DNA of 47,679 nt from contig JAFAAW010000065.1 in NCBI GenBank assembly GCA_023426365.1, positions 1 to 47,679 of the forward strand. Direction: 5' to 3'. Shown here one piece after another: positions 22,693 through 32,247 of this stretch. Numbering within the stretch: position 1 is the stretch's first letter; the number at the start of each line of letters is the position of its first letter. The position numbers and the translations under genes were made by a program. Below the pieces are notes generated by a model, which saw only the letters and a program-made list of their open reading frames with translations, made no database searches and was not told where the DNA came from. The DNA is from Pseudomonadota bacterium. GTDB taxonomy: Bacteria > Pseudomonadota > Alphaproteobacteria > Rhodospirillales > Magnetospirillaceae.

Positions 22693-22701
22693 CGCCCCCT
22701 C

Positions 22702-24222
<1,521 letters not shown>

Positions 24223-24411
24223 GAAGTCCTCCCGTTCATTATGGGCCGCCGGATGCGACAACCGGAAGTTTGGCCCGCTCGCGCGCGGCGGGTAAATTCA
24301 CCAGAGGGCAGGTGGCCGAAAACAAAGGTATTACCAGCCCGGACGGCCACCGCCCCCTCCCGCCGCCGGGCCGTTTGTGCTACCTGTGGACGCCGACAGC
24401 AGGGGGCGACC

Positions 24412-27351
24412 ATGACGACCGGCACAGGCACGTTCTTCACCATCCCGCCGGGACAATCCTTCGTCGATGCCCTGGCCGCGCACCTGCTGGCCGAGGCCGG
24501 CGGCGACCCCTTGCGGCTGGCCGAGATGGAGGTGCTGCTGCCCAACCGCCGCGCCTGCCGGTCGGGGCGCGAGGCGTTCTTGCGCCTGTCGGGCGGCAAG
24601 CCGCTGTTGCTGCCGCGGCTGCGGCCCATGGATGCCGGCGACGACGGCGACCCGCTGCTGTTCGCCGACGGCCCGCTGGACATTCCCCCCGCCATCCCGC
24701 CCATGGAGCGCCACCTGCTGCTGACCCGGCTGGTGCTGGCCATGGGATCGGGGCGCGGCGGCCACGCCCCCACCCCCGACCAGGCGGCGCGGCTGGCGGC
24801 CGAGCTGGCGGCGTTGCTGGACGCGGTGCAGATCGAGCGCATCGGCTTCGACCGCCTGTCCAGTCTGGTGCCCGAGGATTTCGCCGCCCACTGGCAGGTG
24901 ACGCTGGATTTCCTCAAGATCGTCACCGAGCACTGGCCGGCGCTGCTGGGCGACCGCCTGGACCCGCAGGAGCGCATCAACCGCATCCTGGACGCCCAGG
25001 CCGCGCGCTGGCGCGCCGATCCGCCCGACACGCCGGTGATCGCCGCCGGCTCGACCGGTTCGCGCCCGGCCAGCGCCGACCTGATCGCGGTGATTGCCGG
25101 CCTGCCGCGCGGCAAGGTCATCCTGCCCGGCCTGGATCTGTCCATGGATGCCGCCACCTGGGCGGCGCTGGACGACAGCCATCCGCAATACGGCATGAAG
25201 AAGCTGCTGGATCATCTGGGCGTGGCGCGCGCCCAGGTGCGCCCGCTGCTGCCCCAGGCCGATCCGCGCGGCGCCCGCGTCGCCCTGCTGGCCCAGGCGC
25301 TGCGCCCCGCCGCCACCTGCGAGGCATGGCGCGACATGGGCGAGTTCCCCGCCGCCACCCTGGCCGGGGTGTCGCGGCTGGACGCCCCCGGCCCGCGCGA
25401 GGAGGCGGGCGCCATCGCCCTGATCCTGCGCGAGGCGCTGGAGACCGAGGGCCGCACCGCCGCCCTGGTCACCCCCGACCGGGCGCTGGCGCGCCGCGTC
25501 TCGGCCGAACTGGAACGCTGGGGACTGGTGATCGACGATTCCGCCGGCCGCCCCCTGGCCACCAGCGAGGCCGGCACCTTCCTGCGCCTGCTGGCCCAGA
25601 TGGTGACCGACGATTTCGCCCCGCACGCCACCCTGGCCTGCCTGAAACATCCGCTGGCCGCCGCCGGCGACGATCCCGGCCATTTTCGCGCGCTGGTGCG
25701 GCGGCTGGAACTGGCCGCCCTGCGCGGCCCCCGCCCCGCCCCCGGCATCGCCGGGCTGAAGGCCGCCGCCCGCGACGGCCGCGTGCGTGACGGCTTGGAT
25801 CGGCTGGCCGCCCTGCTCGAGCCGCTGGTGCGGGTGATGGCCGAGGAAACCGCGCCGCTCGACGTTCTGATCCGCGCCCACATGGAAGCGGCCGAAGCGC
25901 TGGCCGGCGACGCCCGCCTGCCCGGTCCCGCCCGGCTGTGGAAGGGCGAGGCGGGCGAGGCGCTGGCCGCCTGGGCCGGCGAACTGGCCGCCGCCGCCCA
26001 GGCGGTGCGGGACCTGTTCCCCGCCATCCCGCCGCGCTTCTATGCGGCGCTGTTCGACCAGTTGCTGTCGGGCCAGGTGGTGCGCCAGGCATGGGGCAGC
26101 CATCCACGCCTGTTCCTGTGGGGCCCCATGGAGGCGCGCCTGCAACAGGCCGACACCATGGTGCTGGCCGGCCTGAACGAGGGCACCTGGCCGGGCGAGG
26201 CCGAGGCCGACCCGTGGATGAGCCGGCCCATGCGCGCCGCCTTCGGCCTGCCGGCGCCCGAGCGCAAGGTGGGCCTGTCGGCGCACGATTTCGCCCAGGC
26301 TTTTGCCGCGCCGCGCGTGGTGCTGTCACGCTCGCTCAGGGTGGACGGCACTCCCACCGTGCCGTCGCGCTGGCTGATGCGGCTGGCGGCGGTGATGGAT
26401 GCCGCCGGGCTGGAATTCGACGAGGATGCCGGGCAATACCTGGACTGGCACGCCCTGCTGGACCGCCCGGATGCCTTTAGCCCGGTGGGCGCGCCCGCCC
26501 CCCGCCCGCCGCTGGAGGCCCGGCCGCGCAAGCTGTCGGTCACCGAGATCGAGACCTGGATGCGCGATCCCTATGGCATCTACGCCAAGCGCATCCTGGG
26601 CCTGCGCGCGCTCGACTCCATCGACCAGGACCCCGGCGCCGCCGAATATGGATCGCTGGTGCACAACGCCATCGAGCGTTTCGTGCACGAGAATCCCGGC
26701 CCGCTGCCCGCCGACGCCGAGCAGCGCCTGATCGCCATCGGCCGCGAGGTATTCGCCGACGTCCTGGCCCGGCCGGGCGTGTGGGCGTTCTGGTGGCCGC
26801 GCTTCGTCTCGGTGGCGCGCTGGCTGGTGGCGCACGAGCGCGACCGCCGCGCCGACATCGCCGCGACATATTGCGAGATCGACGGCCAGTTGGAAATCGA
26901 CGCCCCCGGCGGCCCGTTCCTGCTGCATGCCCGCGCCGACCGCGTGGACCTGTTGCGCGACGGCACCCTGGCGCTGATCGATTACAAGACCGGCCAGCCC
27001 CCCACCGCGCGCGAGGTGGCCGCCGGCTATGCGCCGCAATTGCCGCTGGAAGGCGCCATCGCCCGCTTCGGCGGCTTTGCCGGCCTGCCCGCGGCCGAGG
27101 TCGGCCGCATGCTCTATTGGCGGCTCAAGGGCGGCGCCGATGGCGGCGAGGAGAAATCGGCCGGCGACAACCCGCGCCAACTAACCGACCAGGCCATCGA
27201 GGGCCTCAAGGCCCTGGTCGCCACCTTCGACGACCCCCGCACCCCCTATGCCGCCCGCCCCCACCCCGACCGCGTGCCGAAGTACAGCGAATACCAGCAC
27301 CTCGCCCGCATCCGCGAATGGGCCACCGCGGGAGAAGAGGGTGAGGAGTGA
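24412..27351 (+). CDS. addB: Double-strand-break repair protein AddB
   Basis: 979 residues, the alphaproteobacterial AddB type. With AddA it forms a helicase-nuclease that resects DNA ends and loads RecA at regulatory sequences. The N-terminal part is a degenerate UvrD-like helicase without an obvious Walker A (VLLPNRRACRSGREAF at about 40-55 is the family start). PMEARLQQADTMVLAGLNEGTWP (in part) near 570-590 is a conserved block, and the C-terminal PD-(D/E)XK nuclease has LHARADRVDLL and LIDYKTGQPP (about 854-863). ATG at 24412 follows AGGGGGCG. Normally addA follows directly; here an inserted unit separates them. Confidence 0.95.
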   Translation: MTTGTGTFFTIPPGQSFVDALAAHLLAEAGGDPLRLAEMEVLLPNRRACRSGREAFLRLSGGKPLLLPRLRPMDAGDDGDPLLFADGPLDIPPAIPPMERHLLLTRLVLAMGSGRGGHAPTPDQAARLAAELAALLDAVQIERIGFDRLSSLVPEDFAAHWQVTLDFLKIVTEHWPALLGDRLDPQERINRILDAQAARWRADPPDTPVIAAGSTGSRPASADLIAVIAGLPRGKVILPGLDLSMDAATWAALDDSHPQYGMKKLLDHLGVARAQVRPLLPQADPRGARVALLAQALRPAATCEAWRDMGEFPAATLAGVSRLDAPGPREEAGAIALILREALETEGRTAALVTPDRALARRVSAELERWGLVIDDSAGRPLATSEAGTFLRLLAQMVTDDFAPHATLACLKHPLAAAGDDPGHFRALVRRLELAALRGPRPAPGIAGLKAAARDGRVRDGLDRLAALLEPLVRVMAEETAPLDVLIRAHMEAAEALAGDARLPGPARLWKGEAGEALAAWAGELAAAAQAVRDLFPAIPPRFYAALFDQLLSGQVVRQAWGSHPRLFLWGPMEARLQQADTMVLAGLNEGTWPGEAEADPWMSRPMRAAFGLPAPERKVGLSAHDFAQAFAAPRVVLSRSLRVDGTPTVPSRWLMRLAAVMDAAGLEFDEDAGQYLDWHALLDRPDAFSPVGAPAPRPPLEARPRKLSVTEIETWMRDPYGIYAKRILGLRALDSIDQDPGAAEYGSLVHNAIERFVHENPGPLPADAEQRLIAIGREVFADVLARPGVWAFWWPRFVSVARWLVAHERDRRADIAATYCEIDGQLEIDAPGGPFLLHARADRVDLLRDGTLALIDYKTGQPPTAREVAAGYAPQLPLEGAIARFGGFAGLPAAEVGRMLYWRLKGGADGGEEKSAGDNPRQLTDQAIEGLKALVATFDDPRTPYAARPHPDRVPKYSEYQHLARIREWATAGEEGEE

Positions 27352-27376
27352 GTGCGGCCGCCGCCGGGGTCATGGC

Positions 27377-27415
27377 AACACAGATGAACAAGATGAACGC
27401 AGATGAACACAGATG
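27377..27415 (+). repeat. Left repeat array (four units of AACACAGATG)
   Basis: Units: AACACAGATG (27377-27386), AACAAGATG with one base lost (27387-27395), AACGCAGATG (27396-27405) and AACACAGATG (27406-27415). They are the inverted counterpart of the array at 27794-27833. The ATG of the third unit is the start codon of the GxxExxY gene. Confidence 0.85.
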
Positions 27416-27786
27416 GGCCTGAGCAGAAAGATCCGCTGACAGGAGAGATCCTGCGCGCCGCGTTCGAGGTGTCCTCCACGTTGGGCCACGGCTTTCTCGA
27501 AGTCGTGTATCAGCGCGCCCTGTGTCATGAACTGGGATTGGCGGGCCTGAAGGCCGACCGCGAGGTGCCCTTCCGCGTGCTCTACAAGGGACGGGAAATG
27601 GGCACCTATGTCGCTGATCTGGTGGTCGAGAACGCAGTCATCGTGGAACTGAAAGCCATTGGGACAGCCATCGGCACACCGCATGTGACCCAATGTCTGA
27701 ACTACCTTCGCGCCAGCACTCTGCGTACTGCCCTGATCCTGAATTTCGGCAAGCCCCGGCTCGAATACAAACGGGTGACCCTATGA
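27403..27786 (+). CDS. GxxExxY family protein (PD-(D/E)XK-like)
   Basis: 127 residues. The family motif is GFLEVVY (about 28-34) in LGHGFLEVVYQRAL. A nuclease-like core follows: YVADLVVENAVIVELKAI (about 67-84), giving D-x(n)-E-x-K as in PD-(D/E)XK enzymes, then HVTQCLNYLR and ALILNFGKPRLEYKRV. Function is not established for the family. The start ATG at 27403 lies inside the left repeat array, so residues 1-5 (MNTDG) are repeat-encoded; the ribosome-binding site is weak. The gene interrupts the addB-addA operon and its base composition is less GC-rich than its neighbours, which supports acquisition. Confidence 0.85.
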   Translation: MNTDGPEQKDPLTGEILRAAFEVSSTLGHGFLEVVYQRALCHELGLAGLKADREVPFRVLYKGREMGTYVADLVVENAVIVELKAIGTAIGTPHVTQCLNYLRASTLRTALILNFGKPRLEYKRVTL

Positions 27787-27793
27787 CCCGCTC

Positions 27794-27833
27794 CATCTGT
27801 GTTCATATGTGTTCATCTGCGTTCATCTGTGTT
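27794..27833 (-). repeat. Right repeat array (four units of CATCTGTGTT)
   Basis: Units on the (+) strand: CATCTGTGTT, CATATGTGTT, CATCTGCGTT and CATCTGTGTT, exactly 10 bp each. This is the reverse complement of the left array. It starts 7 bases after the GxxExxY stop and ends 29 bases before the addA start codon. Confidence 0.85.
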
Positions 27834-27862
27834 CCTCATGGAATGTCGGGAGCCGAAGCCCA

Positions 27863-30800
27863 ATGACCGCCGCTCCCCTCTCCCCCACCGCGCTGCTGGA
27901 CGATGCCACCATGCGGCAGCGGCAGGCGGCCGATCCCGGAGCGTCGGTGTGGGTGGCGGCGTCGGCCGGCACCGGCAAGACCAAGGTGCTGACCGACCGC
28001 GTGCTGACCCTGCTGCTGGCGGGCACGGCGCCGCACCGCATCTTGTGCCTGACCTTCACCAAGGCGGCCGCCGCCGAGATGAGCAACCGCATCAACGAGC
28101 GGCTGGCCAAGTGGGCGACCGCGCCCGAGGCCAAGCTGGCGGGCGAGCTAACGCGCCTGTTGGGGCACACCCCGGACGAGGCGGTGACGACCGGCGCGCG
28201 GCGGCTGTTCGCCCGCGTGCTCGACGTGCCGGGCGGCATGCACATCGAGACCATCCACGCGTTCTGCCAGTCGCTGCTGCGCCGCTTTCCGCTGGAGGCC
28301 GGGCTGGCGCCGCACTTCCAGGTGATGGACGACCGCGACGCCGGCGAATTGCTGGAGGAAGCCAAGGAGGAGGTGCTGACCCGCGCCCGTACCGCTGCCG
28401 AAGGCGGCCCCGATCATGCCTTCGATCCCGCCCTGGCCGCCGCGCTGGCCGAGGTCACCGGCCGGGTGCACGAAACCGCCTTTCCCGAGCTGATGGCCGA
28501 ATTGTCGTCCGAGCGCGGCCGCCTCAGGCGCCTGCTGGATGCCCATGGCGGGCTGGCCGGCGTGGTCGCCGCCATGCGCGCCCGGCTGGGGCTGGAGGAC
28601 GGCGACACCCCCGACGCCATCGTCGCCCGCGCCTGCGCCGACGAAGCCTTTGATCGCGACGGCCTCAGCCACGCCATGCACGCGTTGCTGAACGGAAGCA
28701 AGACCGATGTGGAGCGCGGCCAGATGCTGGACCGCTGGTTGGCCGATCCCGAGGGCCGGATCGGACGCTTCCACGCCTACAGGCTGGCCTTTCTGACCGC
28801 CACCGACGGCACCATCCGCAAGACCCTGTGCACCAAGAAGCTGGCCGAGATGCCGGGCGTGTTGAGCGCGCTGGAAACCGAGGCCGAACGGCTGGTGCGC
28901 GTCATGGACCGGCTGAAATCGGCCGCCATCGCGCAAAGCACCGCCTGCCTGCTGAGCCTGGGCGAGGCGCTGCTGGCGGCATATGAGCGGCGCAAGCAGG
29001 GCCGCGCCCTGATGGATTACGACGACCTGATCCTGGCGGCGCGCGACCTGCTGGCCCGGCCCGGCGTGGCGCCGTGGGTGCTGTTCAAGCTGGACGGCGG
29101 CATCGACCATGTGTTGATCGACGAGGCCCAGGACACCAACCCCGATCAGTGGGCGGTGGTGGCGGCCCTGACCGCCGAATTCTTCGCCGGCCTGGGCGCG
29201 CGCGAGTCGTTGCGCACGGTGTTCGCCGTGGGCGACGTCAAGCAATCCATCTATTCGTTCCAGCGCGCCGATCCAAAGGCGTTCGACGCCATGCGCCGGC
29301 GCTTCGCCGAACACGTGCCGCAGGCCGGCGGCCGATGGGCGGAAATCCCGCTGAACCTGTCGTTCCGGTCGGGCTGGGCGGTGCTGGACGCGGTCAACGC
29401 GGTGTTCGCCCCGCACAGCCCGGCGCGCGACGGCGTGGCGGCGCCCGACGAGGACATCGCCCATCTGGCCTTCCGCTCGGGCGCGGGCGGCCGGGTCGAG
29501 GTGTGGCCGCCGGTCGAGCCGCGCGCCGCCGACGAGGTGCCGCCATGGAAGCCCCCGGTCGAGCGCATCAGCGGCGATTCCCCGCGCACCCGGCTGGCGC
29601 GGCTGGTGGCGCGGCGCATCCGCGCCATGGTCGGGCGCGAGGATCTGCCCAGCCAGGGCCGCCCGGTGCGGGCCGGCGACGTCATGGTGCTGCTGCGCCG
29701 GCGCGGCCAGTTCGTCGAGGACCTGGTGCGCGAGCTGAAGGCGCTGGAAGTGCCGGTGGCCGGCGCCGACCGCATGGTGCTGACCGAGCAGATGGCGGTC
29801 ATGGACCTGATGGCCTTGGGCAATTTCCTGATCCTGCCCGAGGACGACCTGACGCTCGCCACCGTGCTCAAGGGGCCGCTGGTGGGCATGGACGAGGATG
29901 CGCTGTTCCGGCTGGCCTGGAATAGGGGCGACACGCGGCTGTGGGACGCCCTGCGCCGCCGCTGCGGCGAGGAGGAAGCGTTCGGCCGCGCCTTCGATGT
30001 CCTGTCCGACCTGTTGGGCAAGGTCGATCGGCTGACGCCGCACGCCCTTTACGCCCATGTGCTGGGACCGCTGGGCGGCAAGCGCCGCCTGCTGGCCCGT
30101 CTGGGGCTGGAGGCCGAGGACCCGCTGGACGAGTTCATGGCGCTGACCCTGGCCTATGAGCAGGGCCGCGCGCCCAGCCTGCAGGGCTTCCTGCATTGGC
30201 TGGAGGCCGGCGCGGTCGAGATCAAGCGCGACCTGGAGCAAGGCGGCCGCGACGCCGTGCGCATCATGACGGTGCACGGCTCGAAGGGGTTGCAGGCGCC
30301 CATCGTCTTCCTGCCCGACACGCTTCAGATGCCGACCCAAGGCTCGCGCCTGCTGTGGCTGGACGGCGAGGGCGACGGCGACCTGCTGCTGTGGCCGCCC
30401 CGCGCCGAGATGAATGATGCGGTCGCCCAGGCCGGGCGCGACGCCCAGAAGCTGGCGCGCGAGCGGGAATACCGTCGCCTGCTCTACGTCGCCATGACCC
30501 GCGCCGAGGACCAGTTGATCGTGTGCGGCTGGCAGACCAAGCGGGCCGCGCCCCAGGGCTGCTGGTACAACCTGATCCGCGAGGCGCTGGCCGCCCAGGC
30601 CGAGGAGATGGAGGACCCGTTCCTGGCCGCGCAGGGCGAGACCCCCGACGCCCGCGTGCTGCGCATCGAACGGCCGCAGACGGCCGAGCCGGAGCGCAAG
30701 GGCGGGACCGCCGCCGCCCGCGTGGTGGAAACCGTGCTGCCGTCCTGGGCCGGCACCGCCCCGCCGGCGGAACCGGCGCCGCCCCGACCGCTCGCGCCCT

Positions 30801-31372
30801 CGCGCCCCGACGGCGAGGAGCCGCCGGCCCGCTCGCCGCTGGGACCGGGCGAGGACGGCCGCCGCTTCGCCCGCGGCCGGCTGATCCACAAATTGCTGCA
30901 GACCCTACCCGACCTGCCGGCCGACAAGCGGGCGGCGGCGGCCATGCGCTATCTGGCCCGCGCCGGTGCCGAATTCGATGCCGCCGAGCGCATCCAGATC
31001 GCCAACGAGGTCGGTGCCGTGCTGGACCAGCCCGCCTTTGCCCCGCTGTTCGCCCCGGGCAGCCGGGCGGAGGTTCCCATCGTCGGCCTGATCGGGGAGG
31101 CGCGCGCCATCGCCGGCCAGGTGGACCGGCTGGTGGTCACCGAGGCGGAGGTGCTGGTGGTGGATTACAAGACCAACCGCCGGCCGCCCGCCGACCCGGC
31201 CGAGATTCCGGACGTCTATGTGCGCCAGATGGCCGCCTATCGGCTGGCCCTGGCCTGCGTCTATCCGCGCCACCGGGTGCGCTGCGCGCTGGTGTGGACC
31301 GACGGCCCCCGCCTGATGGAGATCGATGCGCGGCGGCTGGACGACGCCCTGGCCGACATGGTGGGGACCTGA
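27863..31372 (+). CDS. addA: Double-strand-break repair helicase AddA
   Basis: 1169-residue UvrD-family 3'-5' helicase fused to a C-terminal nuclease, partner of AddB in processing of broken DNA ends. Walker A VAASAGTGKTKVLTDRV (about 31-47), motif II LIDEAQDTNPDQW (about 418-430), motif III VGDVKQSIYSFQRADP, motif V IMTVHGSKGLQAPIVFL (about 803-819), motif VI RLLYVAMTRAEDQLI and the nuclease core VLVVDYKTNRRPP (about 1097-1109) are visible. ATG at 27863 (MTAAPLSPT) is chosen; the open frame extends upstream only through the right repeat array. GGGAG lies about 10 bases upstream. If the native addB-addA coupling was broken by the insertion, expression may depend on read-through. Confidence 0.96.
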   Translation: MTAAPLSPTALLDDATMRQRQAADPGASVWVAASAGTGKTKVLTDRVLTLLLAGTAPHRILCLTFTKAAAAEMSNRINERLAKWATAPEAKLAGELTRLLGHTPDEAVTTGARRLFARVLDVPGGMHIETIHAFCQSLLRRFPLEAGLAPHFQVMDDRDAGELLEEAKEEVLTRARTAAEGGPDHAFDPALAAALAEVTGRVHETAFPELMAELSSERGRLRRLLDAHGGLAGVVAAMRARLGLEDGDTPDAIVARACADEAFDRDGLSHAMHALLNGSKTDVERGQMLDRWLADPEGRIGRFHAYRLAFLTATDGTIRKTLCTKKLAEMPGVLSALETEAERLVRVMDRLKSAAIAQSTACLLSLGEALLAAYERRKQGRALMDYDDLILAARDLLARPGVAPWVLFKLDGGIDHVLIDEAQDTNPDQWAVVAALTAEFFAGLGARESLRTVFAVGDVKQSIYSFQRADPKAFDAMRRRFAEHVPQAGGRWAEIPLNLSFRSGWAVLDAVNAVFAPHSPARDGVAAPDEDIAHLAFRSGAGGRVEVWPPVEPRAADEVPPWKPPVERISGDSPRTRLARLVARRIRAMVGREDLPSQGRPVRAGDVMVLLRRRGQFVEDLVRELKALEVPVAGADRMVLTEQMAVMDLMALGNFLILPEDDLTLATVLKGPLVGMDEDALFRLAWNRGDTRLWDALRRRCGEEEAFGRAFDVLSDLLGKVDRLTPHALYAHVLGPLGGKRRLLARLGLEAEDPLDEFMALTLAYEQGRAPSLQGFLHWLEAGAVEIKRDLEQGGRDAVRIMTVHGSKGLQAPIVFLPDTLQMPTQGSRLLWLDGEGDGDLLLWPPRAEMNDAVAQAGRDAQKLAREREYRRLLYVAMTRAEDQLIVCGWQTKRAAPQGCWYNLIREALAAQAEEMEDPFLAAQGETPDARVLRIERPQTAEPERKGGTAAARVVETVLPSWAGTAPPAEPAPPRPLAPSRPDGEEPPARSPLGPGEDGRRFARGRLIHKLLQTLPDLPADKRAAAAMRYLARAGAEFDAAERIQIANEVGAVLDQPAFAPLFAPGSRAEVPIVGLIGEARAIAGQVDRLVVTEAEVLVVDYKTNRRPPADPAEIPDVYVRQMAAYRLALACVYPRHRVRCALVWTDGPRLMEIDARRLDDALADMVGT

Positions 31373-31432
31373 GCTGCCGGCGCCCACCGGCGCACGGCCG
31401 GGCGGCGGCAGGAATGGACATATTCCGCTTCA

Positions 31433-31458
31433 AAAACTGAACCGGGTAGTTTAGTTTT
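31433..31458 (+). promoter_or_regulatory. Operator-like palindrome directly before the tetR-type gene
   Basis: A 26-bp imperfect palindrome: AAAACT, one base, AAC, six central bases, GTT, one base, AGTTTT. Nine of thirteen positions per arm are symmetric, and it ends 6 bases before the ATG. It is AT-rich against a GC-rich background and typical in size for TetR-family operators, so autoregulation is likely. A second small palindrome, GGAAT/ATTCC, lies at 31411-31426. Confidence 0.6.
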
Positions 31459-31464
31459 CGAGGC

Positions 31465-32085
31465 ATGCTTAAACCCTGCTCCGCCCGATCCTCGGCCAAG
31501 CGCAAGGCCATTCTGGATGCCGCCCAGGCGTGTTTCCTGGAGCACGGCTATGCCAGCACCAGCATGGACATGGTCGCGGCCACCGCCGGCGTCTCCAAGG
31601 CCACCATCTATGCCCATTTCCAGGGCAAGGACGAATTGTTCGCCGCCATCATCCATCAGCGTTGCGACACGCTGGCCTGCGCGCTGGATAACCTGAGTGT
31701 ATCGGAAACGCTGGATGCCCGCGCCGCCCTGACCACGGTGGCGCGCCAGTTGATGAGCATGCTGCTGGACGACAACACTCTGGGCATCTACCGCATGGTG
31801 GTGGCCGAATCGCCCCGCCACCCCGATCTGGCCCGCGTCTATTTCGAGGCCGGCCCCCTGCGCGGCAAGCAGCGCCTGGCCGAAGTGCTGGATGTGCTGG
31901 TGCGGCGCGGCCTGATGGTGATCGACGACACCTGGCTGGCCATGGACCAGTTCGTCGGCATGCTGCGCGGCGAGCATTTCAACCGCGCCCTGCTGGGCCT
32001 GCCGCCCAGCGAACGCGCCGATCTGGACCGCGCCATCGCCGGCGCGGTGGACATGATGATGAAGTCCTACGGCGTCAACAAATAG
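31465..32085 (+). CDS. TetR/AcrR-family transcriptional regulator
   Basis: 206 residues. The N-terminal helix-turn-helix is canonical: KRKAILDAAQACFLEHGYAS, MDMVAATAGVSKATIYAHF and GKDELFAAII (about 12-65). The C-terminal ligand domain (about 75-206) looks like the AefR/YhgD-like group (ARQLMSMLLDD, YRMVVAESPRHPDLARVYFEAGP). No efflux or enzyme gene is divergent from it, since addA ends 92 bases upstream on the same strand, so its regulon is not evident. ATG at 31465 is preceded by GAGG and by the 26-bp palindrome, suggesting autorepression. Confidence 0.92.
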   Translation: MLKPCSARSSAKRKAILDAAQACFLEHGYASTSMDMVAATAGVSKATIYAHFQGKDELFAAIIHQRCDTLACALDNLSVSETLDARAALTTVARQLMSMLLDDNTLGIYRMVVAESPRHPDLARVYFEAGPLRGKQRLAEVLDVLVRRGLMVIDDTWLAMDQFVGMLRGEHFNRALLGLPPSERADLDRAIAGAVDMMMKSYGVNK

Positions 32086-32170
32086 GCCGCCCGCCCGGCC
32101 CCGGGCCATGGGCGGGCCGGCGCCCAAGGCGGGCGTCGCTATATCAACCGGCCAATGAATTGACCGGTTG
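32085..32170. terminator. GC-rich hairpins between convergent tetR-type and pheA genes
   Basis: An 8-bp stem GCCCGCCC/GGGCGGGC (32089-32096 with 32110-32117), with an additional inner GGCC pair, directly follows the tetR stop. A second stem, CAACCGG/CCGGTTG, lies at 32145-32151 with 32164-32170. Neither has a T-run, so these are termination candidates only. The gap to pheA (32086-32247) holds no gene. Confidence 0.4.
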
Positions 32171-32247
32171 CCTCATCCCGGCCGGGCGCCGCCTCCGCAA
32201 GGGCGGCCGGAGACCGGCCAACAAATCCGATCAAAGGATGGCCCGTA

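Larger units (their letters stand above)
27376..27835. mobile_element. Candidate mobile unit carrying a GxxExxY gene, inserted between addB and addA
   Basis: About 460 bp, bounded by inverted arrays of four 9-10-bp units each (unit AACACAGATG, left 27377-27415; complement CATCTGTGTT, right 27794-27833). TCATGG occurs directly outside both ends (27370-27375 and 27836-27841), as expected of a 6-bp target duplication. The unit holds one gene, the GxxExxY protein, and no transposase. Its removal would bring the addB stop to about 45 bases from the addA ATG. The boundaries and mobility are inferred from structure alone. Confidence 0.6.

Noticed and set aside
24223..24411. Sigma-54 promoter upstream of the aldehyde dehydrogenase
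   Set aside because: The nearest candidate (GG followed 10 bases later by GT) lacks the invariant GC at -12.
27794..27833. CRISPR array
   Set aside because: The units are 10 bp and directly adjacent, without spacers, so this is a short tandem array and not CRISPR.
28148..30889. 913-codon (-) strand open frame opposite addA
   Set aside because: Antisense artefact of codon bias; no recognisable motif, while addA on the other strand has all helicase and nuclease motifs.
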